This document shows positions 31,048 to 39,727 of a stretch of 64,000 nucleotides of DNA, in pieces. The notes beneath the pieces were generated by a model. It was not told the origin of the DNA. It ran no database searches and saw only the letters and a program-made list of their open reading frames with translations. The position numbers and the translations under genes were made by a program. Source of the DNA: Azoarcus sp. (GTDB lineage Bacteria; Pseudomonadota; Gammaproteobacteria; Burkholderiales; Rhodocyclaceae); contig JAUVVG010000024.1 in NCBI GenBank assembly GCA_030604735.1, positions 1-64,000 of the forward strand, in the 5' to 3' direction. Within the stretch, counting starts at the first letter, position 1; each line of letters opens with the position of its first letter.

Positions 31048-32046
31048 ATGGATCGGGATCATCGCCAGGACCGGGCATCGCAAGGGCAACGGCGAAATCG
31101 GCGGCACAGCCGATTCACGAGCCTTGTGCTATGTGGATCGATTGCGCTGTGGTTGATCGTCATGAGCCTGGCGCCCGTGCCGGCATTGGCCACCCTCACC
31201 GTGATGACGGAAGGCGAAGCCACCCTCCGTGACGGCGACGTCCCCTTCGCGCGCGAGCTCGCCATCCAGCGCGCGCTGTCTCGCGCCGCTGAAACCGCCG
31301 GATTCACGATCCGTGCCGAAACCCGGGTCGGACCGGACGGCGTGAGCGAATCGGCCCGCATTACCAGTCAGGCCTGCGTCAGTCACTACACCACGCTGTA
31401 TGAATACGTCGGCCCCGACACCGTCACGGTGATGCTCGATGTCTCCCTGGACCCAGACGGTACCTGCGAACAGGCCGAACAGGCCGAACAGGCCCTGCGC
31501 TGCGAACCGGGCGCCCGCAAGCACCTGCTCGTCACCGGCTTCGCGTTCGAGTTTCCGGAGCAGCGCCGGCTGGAGGAAGACGTGAGGGTCGAGACGCTGA
31601 TCGCTCGTCCGCTGGCCAACGCCCTCGCAACCCAGCGCGCCACCACCAGCGCCGCTGCCGCCAACCTCTTCCCCTACCGCAATGCCGCGGCCGCGCCTGA
31701 AACCGGCACATCACCCGGCGCCCCGCACCCGCTCGCCGAGTCGGCGCAGGCAGCCGGCGCGGACTATGTGCTGTCCGGGGTATTCCGCGACTTCCAGATC
31801 GGCAAGGAGCTCATCGGATTCGGAACCCGGCGCATCACCATCGAAGCCTTCCTGCACGACGGTGGCGACGGCTCGGTACTCGCCCGCAAGACCTTCACCC
31901 GAGACGCGAGCGGGGCCATTCTGGTGCGGCGTGCGCCGGCGTCCAACTCAGCCACTGCACGCGGAAACACCATCGAGACCGCCCTGCACGCGCTCATCGG
32001 AGACATCGCCAGCTGGGCCGCGGGTCAGGTCGCCTGCCAGCCCTGA
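31048..32046 (+). CDS. FlgT-like flagellar H-ring / assembly protein
   Basis: 332 residues. A long charged N-terminal region is followed by a signal-like helix ending PVPALA (about residue 50). The FlgT N-domain comes next: EGEATLRDGDVPFARELAIQRAL. The middle FlgT domain has LLVTGFAFEFPEQ, and YVLSGVFRDFQIGKELIGFGTRR follows. In Vibrio, FlgT builds the H ring around the basal body. It forms an operon with the FlgP-like gene. The start is ATG 31048, though the unusually long n-region may mean a later start. Downstream, GC hairpins at about 32125-32180 may end both convergent transcripts. Confidence 0.72.
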   Translation: MDRDHRQDRASQGQRRNRRHSRFTSLVLCGSIALWLIVMSLAPVPALATLTVMTEGEATLRDGDVPFARELAIQRALSRAAETAGFTIRAETRVGPDGVSESARITSQACVSHYTTLYEYVGPDTVTVMLDVSLDPDGTCEQAEQAEQALRCEPGARKHLLVTGFAFEFPEQRRLEEDVRVETLIARPLANALATQRATTSAAAANLFPYRNAAAAPETGTSPGAPHPLAESAQAAGADYVLSGVFRDFQIGKELIGFGTRRITIEAFLHDGGDGSVLARKTFTRDASGAILVRRAPASNSATARGNTIETALHALIGDIASWAAGQVACQP

Positions 32047-32083
32047 ACGGAAGGGGTGCAGCGGAGACTGCCGGACAGGATGC

Positions 32084-32128
32084 GGATGGGTTTTTAGCGG
32101 GCGCGGCAACTTCACCCCATCCCTCCCC
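32084..32128 (+). repeat. intergenic repeat-like sequence, copy A
   Basis: Begins GGATGGGTTTTTAGCGGGC and continues through GCGCGGCAAC and CACCCCATCC. It matches copy B at 35450-35497 in order and orientation (GGATGGGTTTT, GCGCGG, AAC, CACCCC-TCC) with small gaps. Judged by eye only. Confidence 0.35.
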
Positions 32129-32188
32129 TTGAAGAGGAGGGAGCTTCCCCGTGCAAACTCAAATGCCACATTGCGTGGCACCCCTACT

Positions 32189-32671
32189 CTAACGCATCGC
32201 CACCGGGCGGATATCGCCGGTCGCAAAGCGCTGCGCGAACGGTCGGGTGGACTCCACCCCCTCCTCGTAGCGCAAGACCTCGAACTCCCGCGCCCCCGAC
32301 GCCTCCGCGATCTGGCGGGCACTGCGCCGGAAGATCCGCGACGCCTCGCCCTCGCCGCCGGTCACCAGTCGCTTCATCTTGAGATCGATCCGCCAGATCT
32401 CCTCATCGACCCGGCGCGCCGAAATCGTCCAGTTCGGCGCGAGCGGGTCATAGATCGCATAGGCGATCAACACCCCGGCCTGGTACTCCGGCGTCAGCAT
32501 CGCCAGTTCGGAGGCCATCATCACCGCACCGGCCGCGCCGGCGCCCAGGCCGACGGCCTGCCTCATTTCCACGCCATCACCCGGCCCAGTGGCGCAACCC
32601 ACCAGACTCAGCAAGGCGCACCCGAGGACAAGCGGTCGCCAAGCCAGGCCGTGAGCTAGGCGAAAACGCAT
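32189..32671 (-). CDS. uncharacterised outer-membrane-type lipoprotein
   Basis: 160 residues. A lipobox LSLVGC puts the lipidated cysteine at residue 26. The mature part begins with a Gly/Ala-rich stretch (VGLGAGAAGAVMMASELAM) and then a domain with WRIDLKMKRLVTGGEGEASRIFRRSARQIAEASG and REFEVLRYEEG. The pattern recalls small lipoproteins of the CC0125 type, but I do not recognise a function. It is convergent with the FlgT-like gene (142-base gap); a link to the flagellar ring is only positional. Confidence 0.65.
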   Translation of the reverse strand: MRFRLAHGLAWRPLVLGCALLSLVGCATGPGDGVEMRQAVGLGAGAAGAVMMASELAMLTPEYQAGVLIAYAIYDPLAPNWTISARRVDEEIWRIDLKMKRLVTGGEGEASRIFRRSARQIAEASGAREFEVLRYEEGVESTRPFAQRFATGDIRPVAMR

Positions 32672-33041
32672 CGGCTTGCACCCGAACCTGGTCGCTTTAT
32701 CCCCCCCGTGTTGCCGTCGCTCATCGCTACATTCGCATCCCATGCACCCCATTCCTCCGCTCTCGTCCTGCCTGCACCGACCACCACCCAGCCAATGCCG
32801 ATGACCGCTCGCCCTGACCGCCTCTGCGATCGGCGCGGGACAGTGCACACCGGCCCCGGCAAGATAGCGCAAAACCGTTCGATCATCGGACCGATACGCC
32901 AATATCGCGAAACATCGTAATATTGGCGCAAGATGCAAGATCCTTGGCAGGGCCAATCGATCGCCCTGCCCCAGACGCGACAAACCCGCTCGGTGAAACA
33001 CCTCTTGTAACCCCGGAAACCGGCACGCCCCCGGCTCAACG
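32672..33041. other. 370-base divergent gap with a 9-bp-arm inverted repeat
   Basis: CGCCAATAT (32897-32905) and ATATTGGCG (32920-32928) are perfect inverted arms 14 bases apart, about 115 bases before the HD-GYP start. It may be an operator. I see no gene in the gap. Confidence 0.4.
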
Positions 33042-34325
33042 ATGACGACTCCGTCCGAAGAAACCGCCCGCATTCCGGTCGACCGGCTACAGCCCGGCAT
33101 CTTCATCTCGCTCGCCGAGCGCTGGCTCGACCACCCGTTTCTGTTCAACGAATTTCGCATCAGCAGCCAGAAGCAGATCGACACCCTGCGCGAGATGGGT
33201 GTAGAGAGCGTCGTCTGCTACCCCGCACGCAGCAAAGCCAAACCCCTGCCCGCCCCGGCCGAGGCCCCGGCACCCCGGCCGCCTTCCGCACTGCCCAGCG
33301 CCGAAGAGCTGGCGCTCGCAGCCGAGCGCCAGCAGCGTATAGAGCACATCCGCCTGTCGCGCGAAAAACTTGCGCGCTGCGAAAAGGCCTATGGCCGAAC
33401 CGCCGGTGCCATTCGCAACCTGATGCAGCAACTGCATTCTGCACCTGGTCGCGCCACCACCAACGCACGCAAGGTCGTGTCCGACACGGTCAGCGAACTC
33501 CTCGCCGACCAGAGCATCGTGCTCAGCCTGATCGGCCAGAAGCGCAGCGACGACAACGCCTATTTCCACGCGCTCAACGTCATGATCCTGTCGCTGATGA
33601 TGGGCAAATCCGAAGGCCTCGACGAGACCACGCTACTCGACCTCGGCATGGGCGCCCTGTTCCACGACCTCGGCAAACTGCGCCTGCCCGACGTCATTGT
33701 CAAAAAGGGCAACGAGCGCAATCGGGCCGAAGAAGACTTCTACCGATTGCACACCGTCTACGGCGAAGAAATCGGGCTGGAAACCGGCGTGCTGAGCAGC
33801 GCGTCGCTCGACATCCTGCGCCACCACCATGAACACATCGACGGCTCTGGTTTTCCCGATGGCCTGACAGGAGAGCGCATCAGCCATCTCGCCCGCATCG
33901 TCGCCATCGCCAACCGCTACGACAACCTCTGCAACAGCGCCGAAAACCAAGGCATGACACCGGCCGAAGCCCTTGCCCAGATGTTCGGCAAGGAACAAAA
34001 CCGCTGGGACCCCACCCTGCTCGCCCGCTTCATCAAGCACCTCGGCGTATTCCCGCCCGGCTCGATCGTACAGTTATCCAACGGCGCCATCGGCCTCGTC
34101 TTCGCGGTCAACCGCGCCGACCCGCTCCGCCCCAGCGTCATGCTCTACGACGCCACCCTCCCGCGCAGCGAAGCCAACATCGTCGACCTGGTCAGCGCCC
34201 CGGAAGTCACCATCGAATCCGCCCTGCGGCGCAGCAAGGTCCCGGCCAAGGTCATCGAATACCTCGCACCGCGGCAGCACGTGGTGTATTTCTACGATTC
34301 GGAATCGGACAAGCGTCCGGGATAG
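33042..34325 (+). CDS. HD-GYP cyclic-di-GMP phosphodiesterase with DUF3391
   Basis: 427 residues. N-terminal DUF3391 (VDRLQPGIFISLAERWLDHPF, residues about 10-60), an Ala/Pro-rich linker, then HD-GYP from about 150: GMGALFHDLGKLRLPD, HTVYGEEIG, ILRHHHEHIDGSGFPDGL. The signature reads GFP instead of GYP; the metal-binding His/Asp residues are present, so hydrolysis of c-di-GMP to pGpG or GMP is likely. It is cytoplasmic. The last 34 bases overlap the orphan antitoxin frame on the other strand. Confidence 0.88.
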   Translation: MTTPSEETARIPVDRLQPGIFISLAERWLDHPFLFNEFRISSQKQIDTLREMGVESVVCYPARSKAKPLPAPAEAPAPRPPSALPSAEELALAAERQQRIEHIRLSREKLARCEKAYGRTAGAIRNLMQQLHSAPGRATTNARKVVSDTVSELLADQSIVLSLIGQKRSDDNAYFHALNVMILSLMMGKSEGLDETTLLDLGMGALFHDLGKLRLPDVIVKKGNERNRAEEDFYRLHTVYGEEIGLETGVLSSASLDILRHHHEHIDGSGFPDGLTGERISHLARIVAIANRYDNLCNSAENQGMTPAEALAQMFGKEQNRWDPTLLARFIKHLGVFPPGSIVQLSNGAIGLVFAVNRADPLRPSVMLYDATLPRSEANIVDLVSAPEVTIESALRRSKVPAKVIEYLAPRQHVVYFYDSESDKRPG

Positions 34326-34642
34326 TCCGAGCAACTGGTAATGCAACCGCTATCTGCCCTAGGGTCGAATTCCAGCGGCAACAAACCCGAATCGACATCC
34401 GGAAACACCTCATCTAGCGGCTGCAACCCAGCCAGCGTTTTTAACAAACTGGGCCTGCACACCGGCTCGATCACCAACCGGTCATCGTCCTTGCGCATGA
34501 TCACCTCCTCTACGTCGCACTCGAATTCACGCGGGATGCACACTGCTCGATTGCATCCGTTTCGAAACAATCTGACATGCCGCTCTTCAAAACGGCGGAC
34601 AGCAGTCCAACTACGATGGTTGGACACACCTGCAAGCGGCAC
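34292..34642 (-). pseudogene. VapB/AbrB-type antitoxin remnant without a toxin partner
   Basis: The frame contains HVRLFRNGCNRAVCIPREF and VIMRKDDDRLVIEP, a clear VapB/MazE-like SpoVT-AbrB DNA-binding domain, then LDEVFPDVDSGLLPLE, the usual C-terminal end of VapB. About 25 unrelated residues continue past the place where homologues stop, running into the HD-GYP gene. No ATG lies at the expected N terminus; the only ATG (34642) adds about 24 residues. No PIN-domain toxin is adjacent. It is probably decaying, but an expressed orphan antitoxin cannot be ruled out. Confidence 0.6.
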
Positions 34643-34737
34643 AGCATAATGATGCGACTCGCCACCCCAGCGAAACAGGGACTGTGATCGGGTCTACAAG
34701 CCTCGCCCGGCACACGCCTAACTTCTGGAGCACCACC

Positions 34738-35298
34738 ATGGCCCTGCCTCAGCCCACCCGGCCGTTTTCCGTCACTGACTATCTTGCCTGGGAAGCCGAA
34801 CAGCCCAACCGGCACGAGTACTTTCATGGTGAAACCTTCGCCATGGGCGGCGCCAGTCGCAGGCATGTCACCGTCTCGCTCAATCTGGCCGCAGCCTTGG
34901 AGGGAGTGCTGGAAAACACCCCCTGCCGCACCTACATGGCTGACATGAAACTGCAGGTCGACGCCGAACATGCCTACTTCTACCCTGATGTATTCGTTAC
35001 CTGCGACCCAGCCGACCATCAGGCCGAATACATCATGCGCGCGCCCATCGTGGTCGTCGAAGTACTCTCCCCGACCACGGCCGGCTACGACCGCGGCGAC
35101 AAGTTCGCCGCCTACCGACGCATGGCCTCGCTACGCGAGTTCATTCTGATCGACCCGGACAAGCAAAGCATCGAACACTATCACCGCACCACAGGCAACA
35201 CCTGGGAGTTGCGAGACCTCGAACCCGGCCAGGCGCTGCAGCTACCCAGCCTGGAAGTCGAAATCCCCTCCGAGCGTATCTTCCGCAATCTGGACTGA
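34738..35298 (+). CDS. Uma2 family endonuclease-like protein (second copy)
   Basis: 186 residues, the same family as 29746: NRHEYFHGETFAMGGAS, YFYPDVFVTCDPAD, IVVVEVLSPTT. GGAG precedes the ATG at 34738; a GTG at 34684 would extend it by 18 codons. It sits next to a VapB-like remnant and a pseudogene, so this interval looks like a site of gene turnover. Function unknown. Confidence 0.83.
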   Translation: MALPQPTRPFSVTDYLAWEAEQPNRHEYFHGETFAMGGASRRHVTVSLNLAAALEGVLENTPCRTYMADMKLQVDAEHAYFYPDVFVTCDPADHQAEYIMRAPIVVVEVLSPTTAGYDRGDKFAAYRRMASLREFILIDPDKQSIEHYHRTTGNTWELRDLEPGQALQLPSLEVEIPSERIFRNLD

Positions 35299-35756
35299 GC
35301 CCGCTTCGGCAGAAGCAGCCAGAGAACGGGGCTTGAGCGCGTGCCGCCTCTGCTTCTCCGGTATCAATACTCTTCTGGGCGGCGGGCCCGTATTGCGTCG
35401 TTATATCGGCTCAATCCGTGAAGACACTCAGTGGCACTTCGTTGGGGTGGGATGGGTTTTATTCGCGCGGGAAACACTCCACCCCCTCCTAATCTCCCAA
35501 AGGGAATGGGTTATGTGCTTCTACCAACGAAGCGCCCCATCAGAAACCGCATGGCATTCATGCAATCACCCGCCCGGAGCCTCGCTCCGCCCCTCAAGCT
35601 CCACCCGCGCCGACCCAAGCACGGAATAGAGATCGATTTTTCCGCGTTTCCAGACAATTCCTCGATCAACGGTAAGCTATGCTGACCTGTACGTCCGAAC
35701 TCCTATTCGTCAATATCGACCCAGCGAATTCAGCTGATATTTTAAGGACTACGCAG
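35299..35756. other. 458-base gap before the rmlA remnant
   Basis: It contains repeat-like copy B (35450-35497). Short frames in all phases lack start signals or family features. AT-rich sequence near 35690-35755 with AAGGA before the ATG at 35757 is probably the old rmlA leader. Confidence 0.4.
35450..35497 (+). repeat. intergenic repeat-like sequence, copy B
   Basis: GGATGGGTTTTATTCGCGCG, then GAAACACTCC and ACCCCCTCC, aligned with copy A at 32084. The two copies bracket the lipoprotein/HD-GYP/VapB/Uma2 interval. Confidence 0.35.
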
Positions 35757-36298
35757 ATGAAGCACCGGGGCATCATCCTCGGCGACGACCTCTTCGTCGG
35801 ACTGGGGTTGGCCGCTCTTATGCGCTGCGCCGCCGCAGGCTGCGCTTCTGTATTTGCCTACCCAGTGCAAGATCCACAGCGCGCGACGGCGTGGTCAGCC
35901 TCGACCGAGACGGACGAGCTACCGTCCTGGACGGGACGCCAGTTTTTCCCTCCAGTTTATATGCTGTCTCCGGGCTGTATTTCTACCACGGCGAAGTCGT
36001 CGACATCATCCGCCACACCCCGCCGTCCGCGGGCGGCGAAATCGAGATCAACGACTTCAACCGCCACTACCTCACTGCCGGGCGTCTCAAAGTTCGCCCC
36101 CTCGGCCGCTGCTACGTCTGGCTCGATACCGGCACGCACGAATCGATGCCCGAAGTCAGCCAGGAAGAGGTCGCCTGGAGGATGAAATGGATCAGCGACG
36201 ACGAACTCGAAGCCCTCGCCACCCCTCTGCCCAGCTTCGGATACGACTGCGGCACCACCTACCTGCGCGAACTCCTCCCAGCCCACGTGGAGCACTGA
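35757..36298 (+). pseudogene. rmlA: glucose-1-phosphate thymidylyltransferase remnant (rmlA)
   Basis: RmlA makes dTDP-glucose. Here MKHRGIIL, the authentic N terminus, is joined directly to GDDLFVG (near residue 110 of a normal 290-residue protein), losing the GGSGTRL nucleotide loop and about 100 codons. At 35878-35887 an extra GC dinucleotide in a CGCGCG run shifts the frame. The second frame continues VVSLDRDGRA, YAVSGLYFYH, CYVWLDTGTHESM and EEVAWRMKWI, with another gap of about 20 codons after the DTGTHES block. AAGGA lies before the ATG. It abuts the aminotransferase gene and once probably headed that operon. The enzyme is certainly inactive. Confidence 0.85.
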
Positions 36299-36299
36299 C

Positions 36300-37421
36300 A
36301 TGACGCCCCCTTCGCCACCGATCACCGTCACCCAGCCCTACCTGCCCCCACTGGAAGAATTTATCCCCTATCTCGAGCATATCTGGAAAAGCAAGCGACT
36401 TACCAACGGCGGCCCCTTCCACCAGCAGCTGGAAACCGAACTGGCGCGCTACCTCGGCGTCGAGCACCTCAGCCTGTTCGCCAACGGCACCCTCGCGCTG
36501 GTTACCGCCCTGCAAGCGCTGCGCATCACCGGCGAGGTAATCACCACCCCCTACACCTTCGCCGCCACGACCCACTCTCTGCTGTGGAACAACATCAAAC
36601 CGGTGTTCGTGGACATCGACCAGCACACCTGCAACCTCGACCCCGACCGCATCGAGGAAGCCATCACCCCGGCCACCACGGCGATCCTGCCGGTGCACTG
36701 CTACGGTTTCCCGTGCGACGTCGAACGCATCGAACGCATCGCCGACACCTACGGTCTGAAAGTCATCTACGACGCTGCCCACGCCTTCGGCGTTCGCAGC
36801 AACGGACGCAGCATCCTGCGCCACGGCGACCTCTCCATCCTGAGCTTTCACGCCACCAAGGTGTTCAACACTTTCGAAGGCGGCGCCATCGTCTGCCCAG
36901 ATGCGAAGATCAAACAGCGTGTCGACTATCTCAAGAACTTTGGCTTCGCAAACGAAGTCACCGTGGTTGCACCCGGCATCAACGGCAAAATGAATGAAGT
37001 CAGCGCAGCGATGGGTCTGTTGCAGCTCAAGCACGTCGACCAGGCACTGGACGACCGCGCCACCATCCACCGACGCTACGTACAGGCCTTTCAGGACGTC
37101 CCAACACTGCATGTACAGCAAGCCCCCGCCGGCCTCGTCTGGAATCACGCCTACTGCCCGTTGTTCGTCCGCCCCGGGCATCCGATCAACCGTGACACGC
37201 TTTACGAAACCCTGAAAGCAAACGGCATCCATGCCCGCCGATACTTTTACCCGCTCATCAGTTCGCTGCCAATGTATCGCGGCCTGCCCAGCGCCGCAGC
37301 CACACACCTCCCAAACGCGCACCTGCTCGCCGGGCAGGTCATCTGCCTGCCCATCTACCCATCCCTGGGCACGGAAGACCAGGCACGGCTGATCGATGTT
37401 GTTCTGCAGTCCGCGCGATGA
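36300..37421 (+). CDS. DegT/DnrJ/EryC1/StrS sugar aminotransferase (VioA/FdtB-like)
   Basis: 373 residues, a PLP-dependent nucleotide-sugar aminotransferase. The Schiff-base lysine lies in SFHATKVFNTFEGG; DAAHAFGV carries the cofactor Asp, and LFANGTLAL binds phosphate. Enzymes of this subgroup aminate dTDP-4-keto-6-deoxyhexoses (for example VioA, giving Qui4N). The neighbouring rmlA remnant supports a dTDP-sugar substrate; exact position and stereochemistry cannot be read. Its stop overlaps the next start (ATGA). First intact gene of the sugar cluster. Confidence 0.88.
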   Translation: MTPPSPPITVTQPYLPPLEEFIPYLEHIWKSKRLTNGGPFHQQLETELARYLGVEHLSLFANGTLALVTALQALRITGEVITTPYTFAATTHSLLWNNIKPVFVDIDQHTCNLDPDRIEEAITPATTAILPVHCYGFPCDVERIERIADTYGLKVIYDAAHAFGVRSNGRSILRHGDLSILSFHATKVFNTFEGGAIVCPDAKIKQRVDYLKNFGFANEVTVVAPGINGKMNEVSAAMGLLQLKHVDQALDDRATIHRRYVQAFQDVPTLHVQQAPAGLVWNHAYCPLFVRPGHPINRDTLYETLKANGIHARRYFYPLISSLPMYRGLPSAAATHLPNAHLLAGQVICLPIYPSLGTEDQARLIDVVLQSAR

Positions 37422-38701
37422 GCAAGCGCATCCTGGTTTTCCCCTGCGGCTCGGAGATTGGGCTGGAGATCCACCGGGCCATGCGTCACTCCAGGCACTT
37501 CGAACTGGTCGGTGGCGCCAGCACTGACGACCATGGTCGCTTCGTCTACGAAGAGTTTCTCGGCAACCTGCCCTTCCACGACGACCCGACCTTCCCTGCC
37601 CGGATGGCGGAGGTCATCCGCGAGCACCGTATCGACGCCGTCTACCCCACCATGGACGCGGTTGCCGAAACACTGCAAAACCTGGCCGGCCGGCTGGGTG
37701 TGCGCGTCATCGGCAGCGACGCACGCGCCACCGCCCTGTGCGCGTCCAAACGCGCCACTTACGACCTGGTCGCCGGCAGCATTCCGCTTCCCGGGACCTA
37801 TCTGGCACTCTCCGACGTCGAAATTTACCCCATCTTTATCAAACCGGATCGGGGATACGGCGCACGCAACTGCCTTCGCGCTGACACCGAGGAGGCCGCC
37901 CACGAGTTCGTCTCACGCGCCAAACCGGGTGAGATACTGCTGCTCGAATATCTGCCCGGACGAGAATGGACGGTAGATTGCTTCACCGACCGCCATGGCG
38001 TGCTCCGCTTCCATGGCGTGCGCCAGCGCAACCGGATCAGCAATGGGATCAGCGTGAATACGTCGCCCAGCGAGGAATTCGCCGAGGAATTTGCGCACTG
38101 GGCCCAGGCTATCAACGACCTGTTGAAACCGCGCGGCGCCTGGTTCTTCCAAGCCCGGCAGGACACGGCGGGCCTGCCAAGGTTACTGGAGATCGCAGCC
38201 CGGCTCGGCGGCTCCTCGGGTCTGTTTCGCTGCCAGGGTGTCAATTTCGCCCTGCTCAGTGCCTTCGACGCCTTCGAGCACGATGTCGAGATCGCGCTGA
38301 ACACCTACCGTATCGAACTCGACCGCGCCCTAGGCAACCGCTACAAGGTCCACATCGACTACAGCCACGTGTTCGTCGATCTGGACGATTGCCTGGTGGT
38401 CCACGGGCGGCTCAACCATCAACTGGTCGGCTTTCTCTACCAAGCCCTCGCAGCAGGCAAACGGCTGACTCTGATCACCCGGCATGCGCAGGACCCCGCC
38501 GAAACGCTACGCAAATTGCGTCTGCGCGACTTGTTCGACCAGATTGTGCACATCACCGACGGCAGCCCGAAATCCGCGTACATCGTCACAGCCGATGCCA
38601 TCCTCATCGATGACTCGTTCGCCGAACGCCATGAAGTCGCGCTACGCTGCGGCATTCCGACTTTTTCCCCCGACATGATCGAAGCGCTGCTTCATTCGTG
38701 A
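37418..38701 (+). CDS. ATP-grasp ligase fused to a HAD-like phosphatase domain
   Basis: 427 residues in two parts. Residues about 1-300 are ATP-grasp: an N-terminal domain (ILVFPCGSEIGLEIHRAM), IFIKPDRGYGARNC nucleotide lysine loop, LLLEYLPGREWTVD and EIAARLGGSSG. Residues about 310-425 are HAD-like with all four motifs: VFVDLDDCLV, LITRH, GSPKSAYI and AILIDDSFAER. ATP-grasp ligases here would join an acid to an amine, perhaps an amino acid to the aminosugar made by the preceding enzyme. The HAD part might remove a phosphate. It overlaps the aminotransferase by 4 bases, so translation is coupled. I do not recognise a characterised relative. Confidence 0.78.
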   Translation: MSKRILVFPCGSEIGLEIHRAMRHSRHFELVGGASTDDHGRFVYEEFLGNLPFHDDPTFPARMAEVIREHRIDAVYPTMDAVAETLQNLAGRLGVRVIGSDARATALCASKRATYDLVAGSIPLPGTYLALSDVEIYPIFIKPDRGYGARNCLRADTEEAAHEFVSRAKPGEILLLEYLPGREWTVDCFTDRHGVLRFHGVRQRNRISNGISVNTSPSEEFAEEFAHWAQAINDLLKPRGAWFFQARQDTAGLPRLLEIAARLGGSSGLFRCQGVNFALLSAFDAFEHDVEIALNTYRIELDRALGNRYKVHIDYSHVFVDLDDCLVVHGRLNHQLVGFLYQALAAGKRLTLITRHAQDPAETLRKLRLRDLFDQIVHITDGSPKSAYIVTADAILIDDSFAERHEVALRCGIPTFSPDMIEALLHS

Positions 38702-38733
38702 GCCATGTCTTACCCTCATCCGTCCCACCTACC

Positions 38734-39705
38734 ATGACCGCCAACCTACCCGCCGTCTCCATCATCATCCCGGTGTATAACTCGGAACGCCATCTGGACG
38801 ACTGCCTTGCCAGCCTCCAGCGGCAGACGCTGCGCAACATCGAAATCATCTGCGTCAATGACGGATCACTCGATCGCAGTGCAGAGAAACTTGAACGCCA
38901 TGCGGCAGACGACGACCGCCTGGTGGTAATCCATCAGAAAAACGGCGGGCCCGCTGCAGCACGCAACACTGGCTTAGCGAAGGCCCGGGGCCAGTACATC
39001 GGATTCGTCGATTCGGATGACTGGGTCTCCGACGACTACTTCGAGACCCTGTACCAGCATGCCGAACGTAACGATGCCGACCTGGTGCGTACCGAATACT
39101 TCGAAGTCTTTGGCGAACATACCAAGCCCTCGCACGCCAATCCGTATCTGGCCCACCGATTTCTCGCCGGCGAACCGCTCAAGGTGATCGACCATCTCTA
39201 CGTGATCTGGAATGCCATCTACCGCAACAGCTATCTGCGGGAGAACGGAATCGCCTACTTCGACACCAACTGCGACGGCGTTGAAGACGTTCCGTTTACA
39301 GCGCGCGCAGCGCATTTCAGCCGGCGCAGCCTGCCGATGCTGGGCCCGCAGTACTTTTACCGAAAGGAAGTAGAAAACCAACTTACAACGGTTTCGCTCA
39401 AACGCCTGGACCACACCCTAACCGCCACCCGGATAACCGCGGATTTTCTGAACTCGGTCGAGCACAGGAATCTTCACGACTATCTCTCTTCCTTCAGGAA
39501 GAACCTGATCAATCTGAATTACTGGCACAAGGTCAGCCTGCCGCTGATCTCCGCGGACCGACACGAACACTACCTGCAACAGGCCACGGCCATCGCCGGC
39601 CTGTGCCGACACCCGGATCTACTGCGCAGATACTACCGGGACCCATTTCTTGAGCCTTACCTGAATGGCGACCTCCGCGCATACCTCGACCTCTACCGAG
39701 CCTGA
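38734..39705 (+). CDS. family 2 glycosyltransferase
   Basis: 323 residues of GT-A fold: VSIIIPVYNSERHLDDCL, IICVNDGSLDRS, GPAAARNTGLAKARG and the metal site VDSDDW. The C-terminal half is less conserved (LNYWHKV). No membrane segment. It transfers a sugar from a nucleotide donor; donor and acceptor unknown. The next gene is a similar GT2, probably an old duplication. ATG 38734 is chosen; a GTG at 38698 overlaps the previous stop and is a real alternative. Confidence 0.87.
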   Translation: MTANLPAVSIIIPVYNSERHLDDCLASLQRQTLRNIEIICVNDGSLDRSAEKLERHAADDDRLVVIHQKNGGPAAARNTGLAKARGQYIGFVDSDDWVSDDYFETLYQHAERNDADLVRTEYFEVFGEHTKPSHANPYLAHRFLAGEPLKVIDHLYVIWNAIYRNSYLRENGIAYFDTNCDGVEDVPFTARAAHFSRRSLPMLGPQYFYRKEVENQLTTVSLKRLDHTLTATRITADFLNSVEHRNLHDYLSSFRKNLINLNYWHKVSLPLISADRHEHYLQQATAIAGLCRHPDLLRRYYRDPFLEPYLNGDLRAYLDLYRA

Positions 39706-39727
39706 CGCGCCCAAGCGAACCCACACC

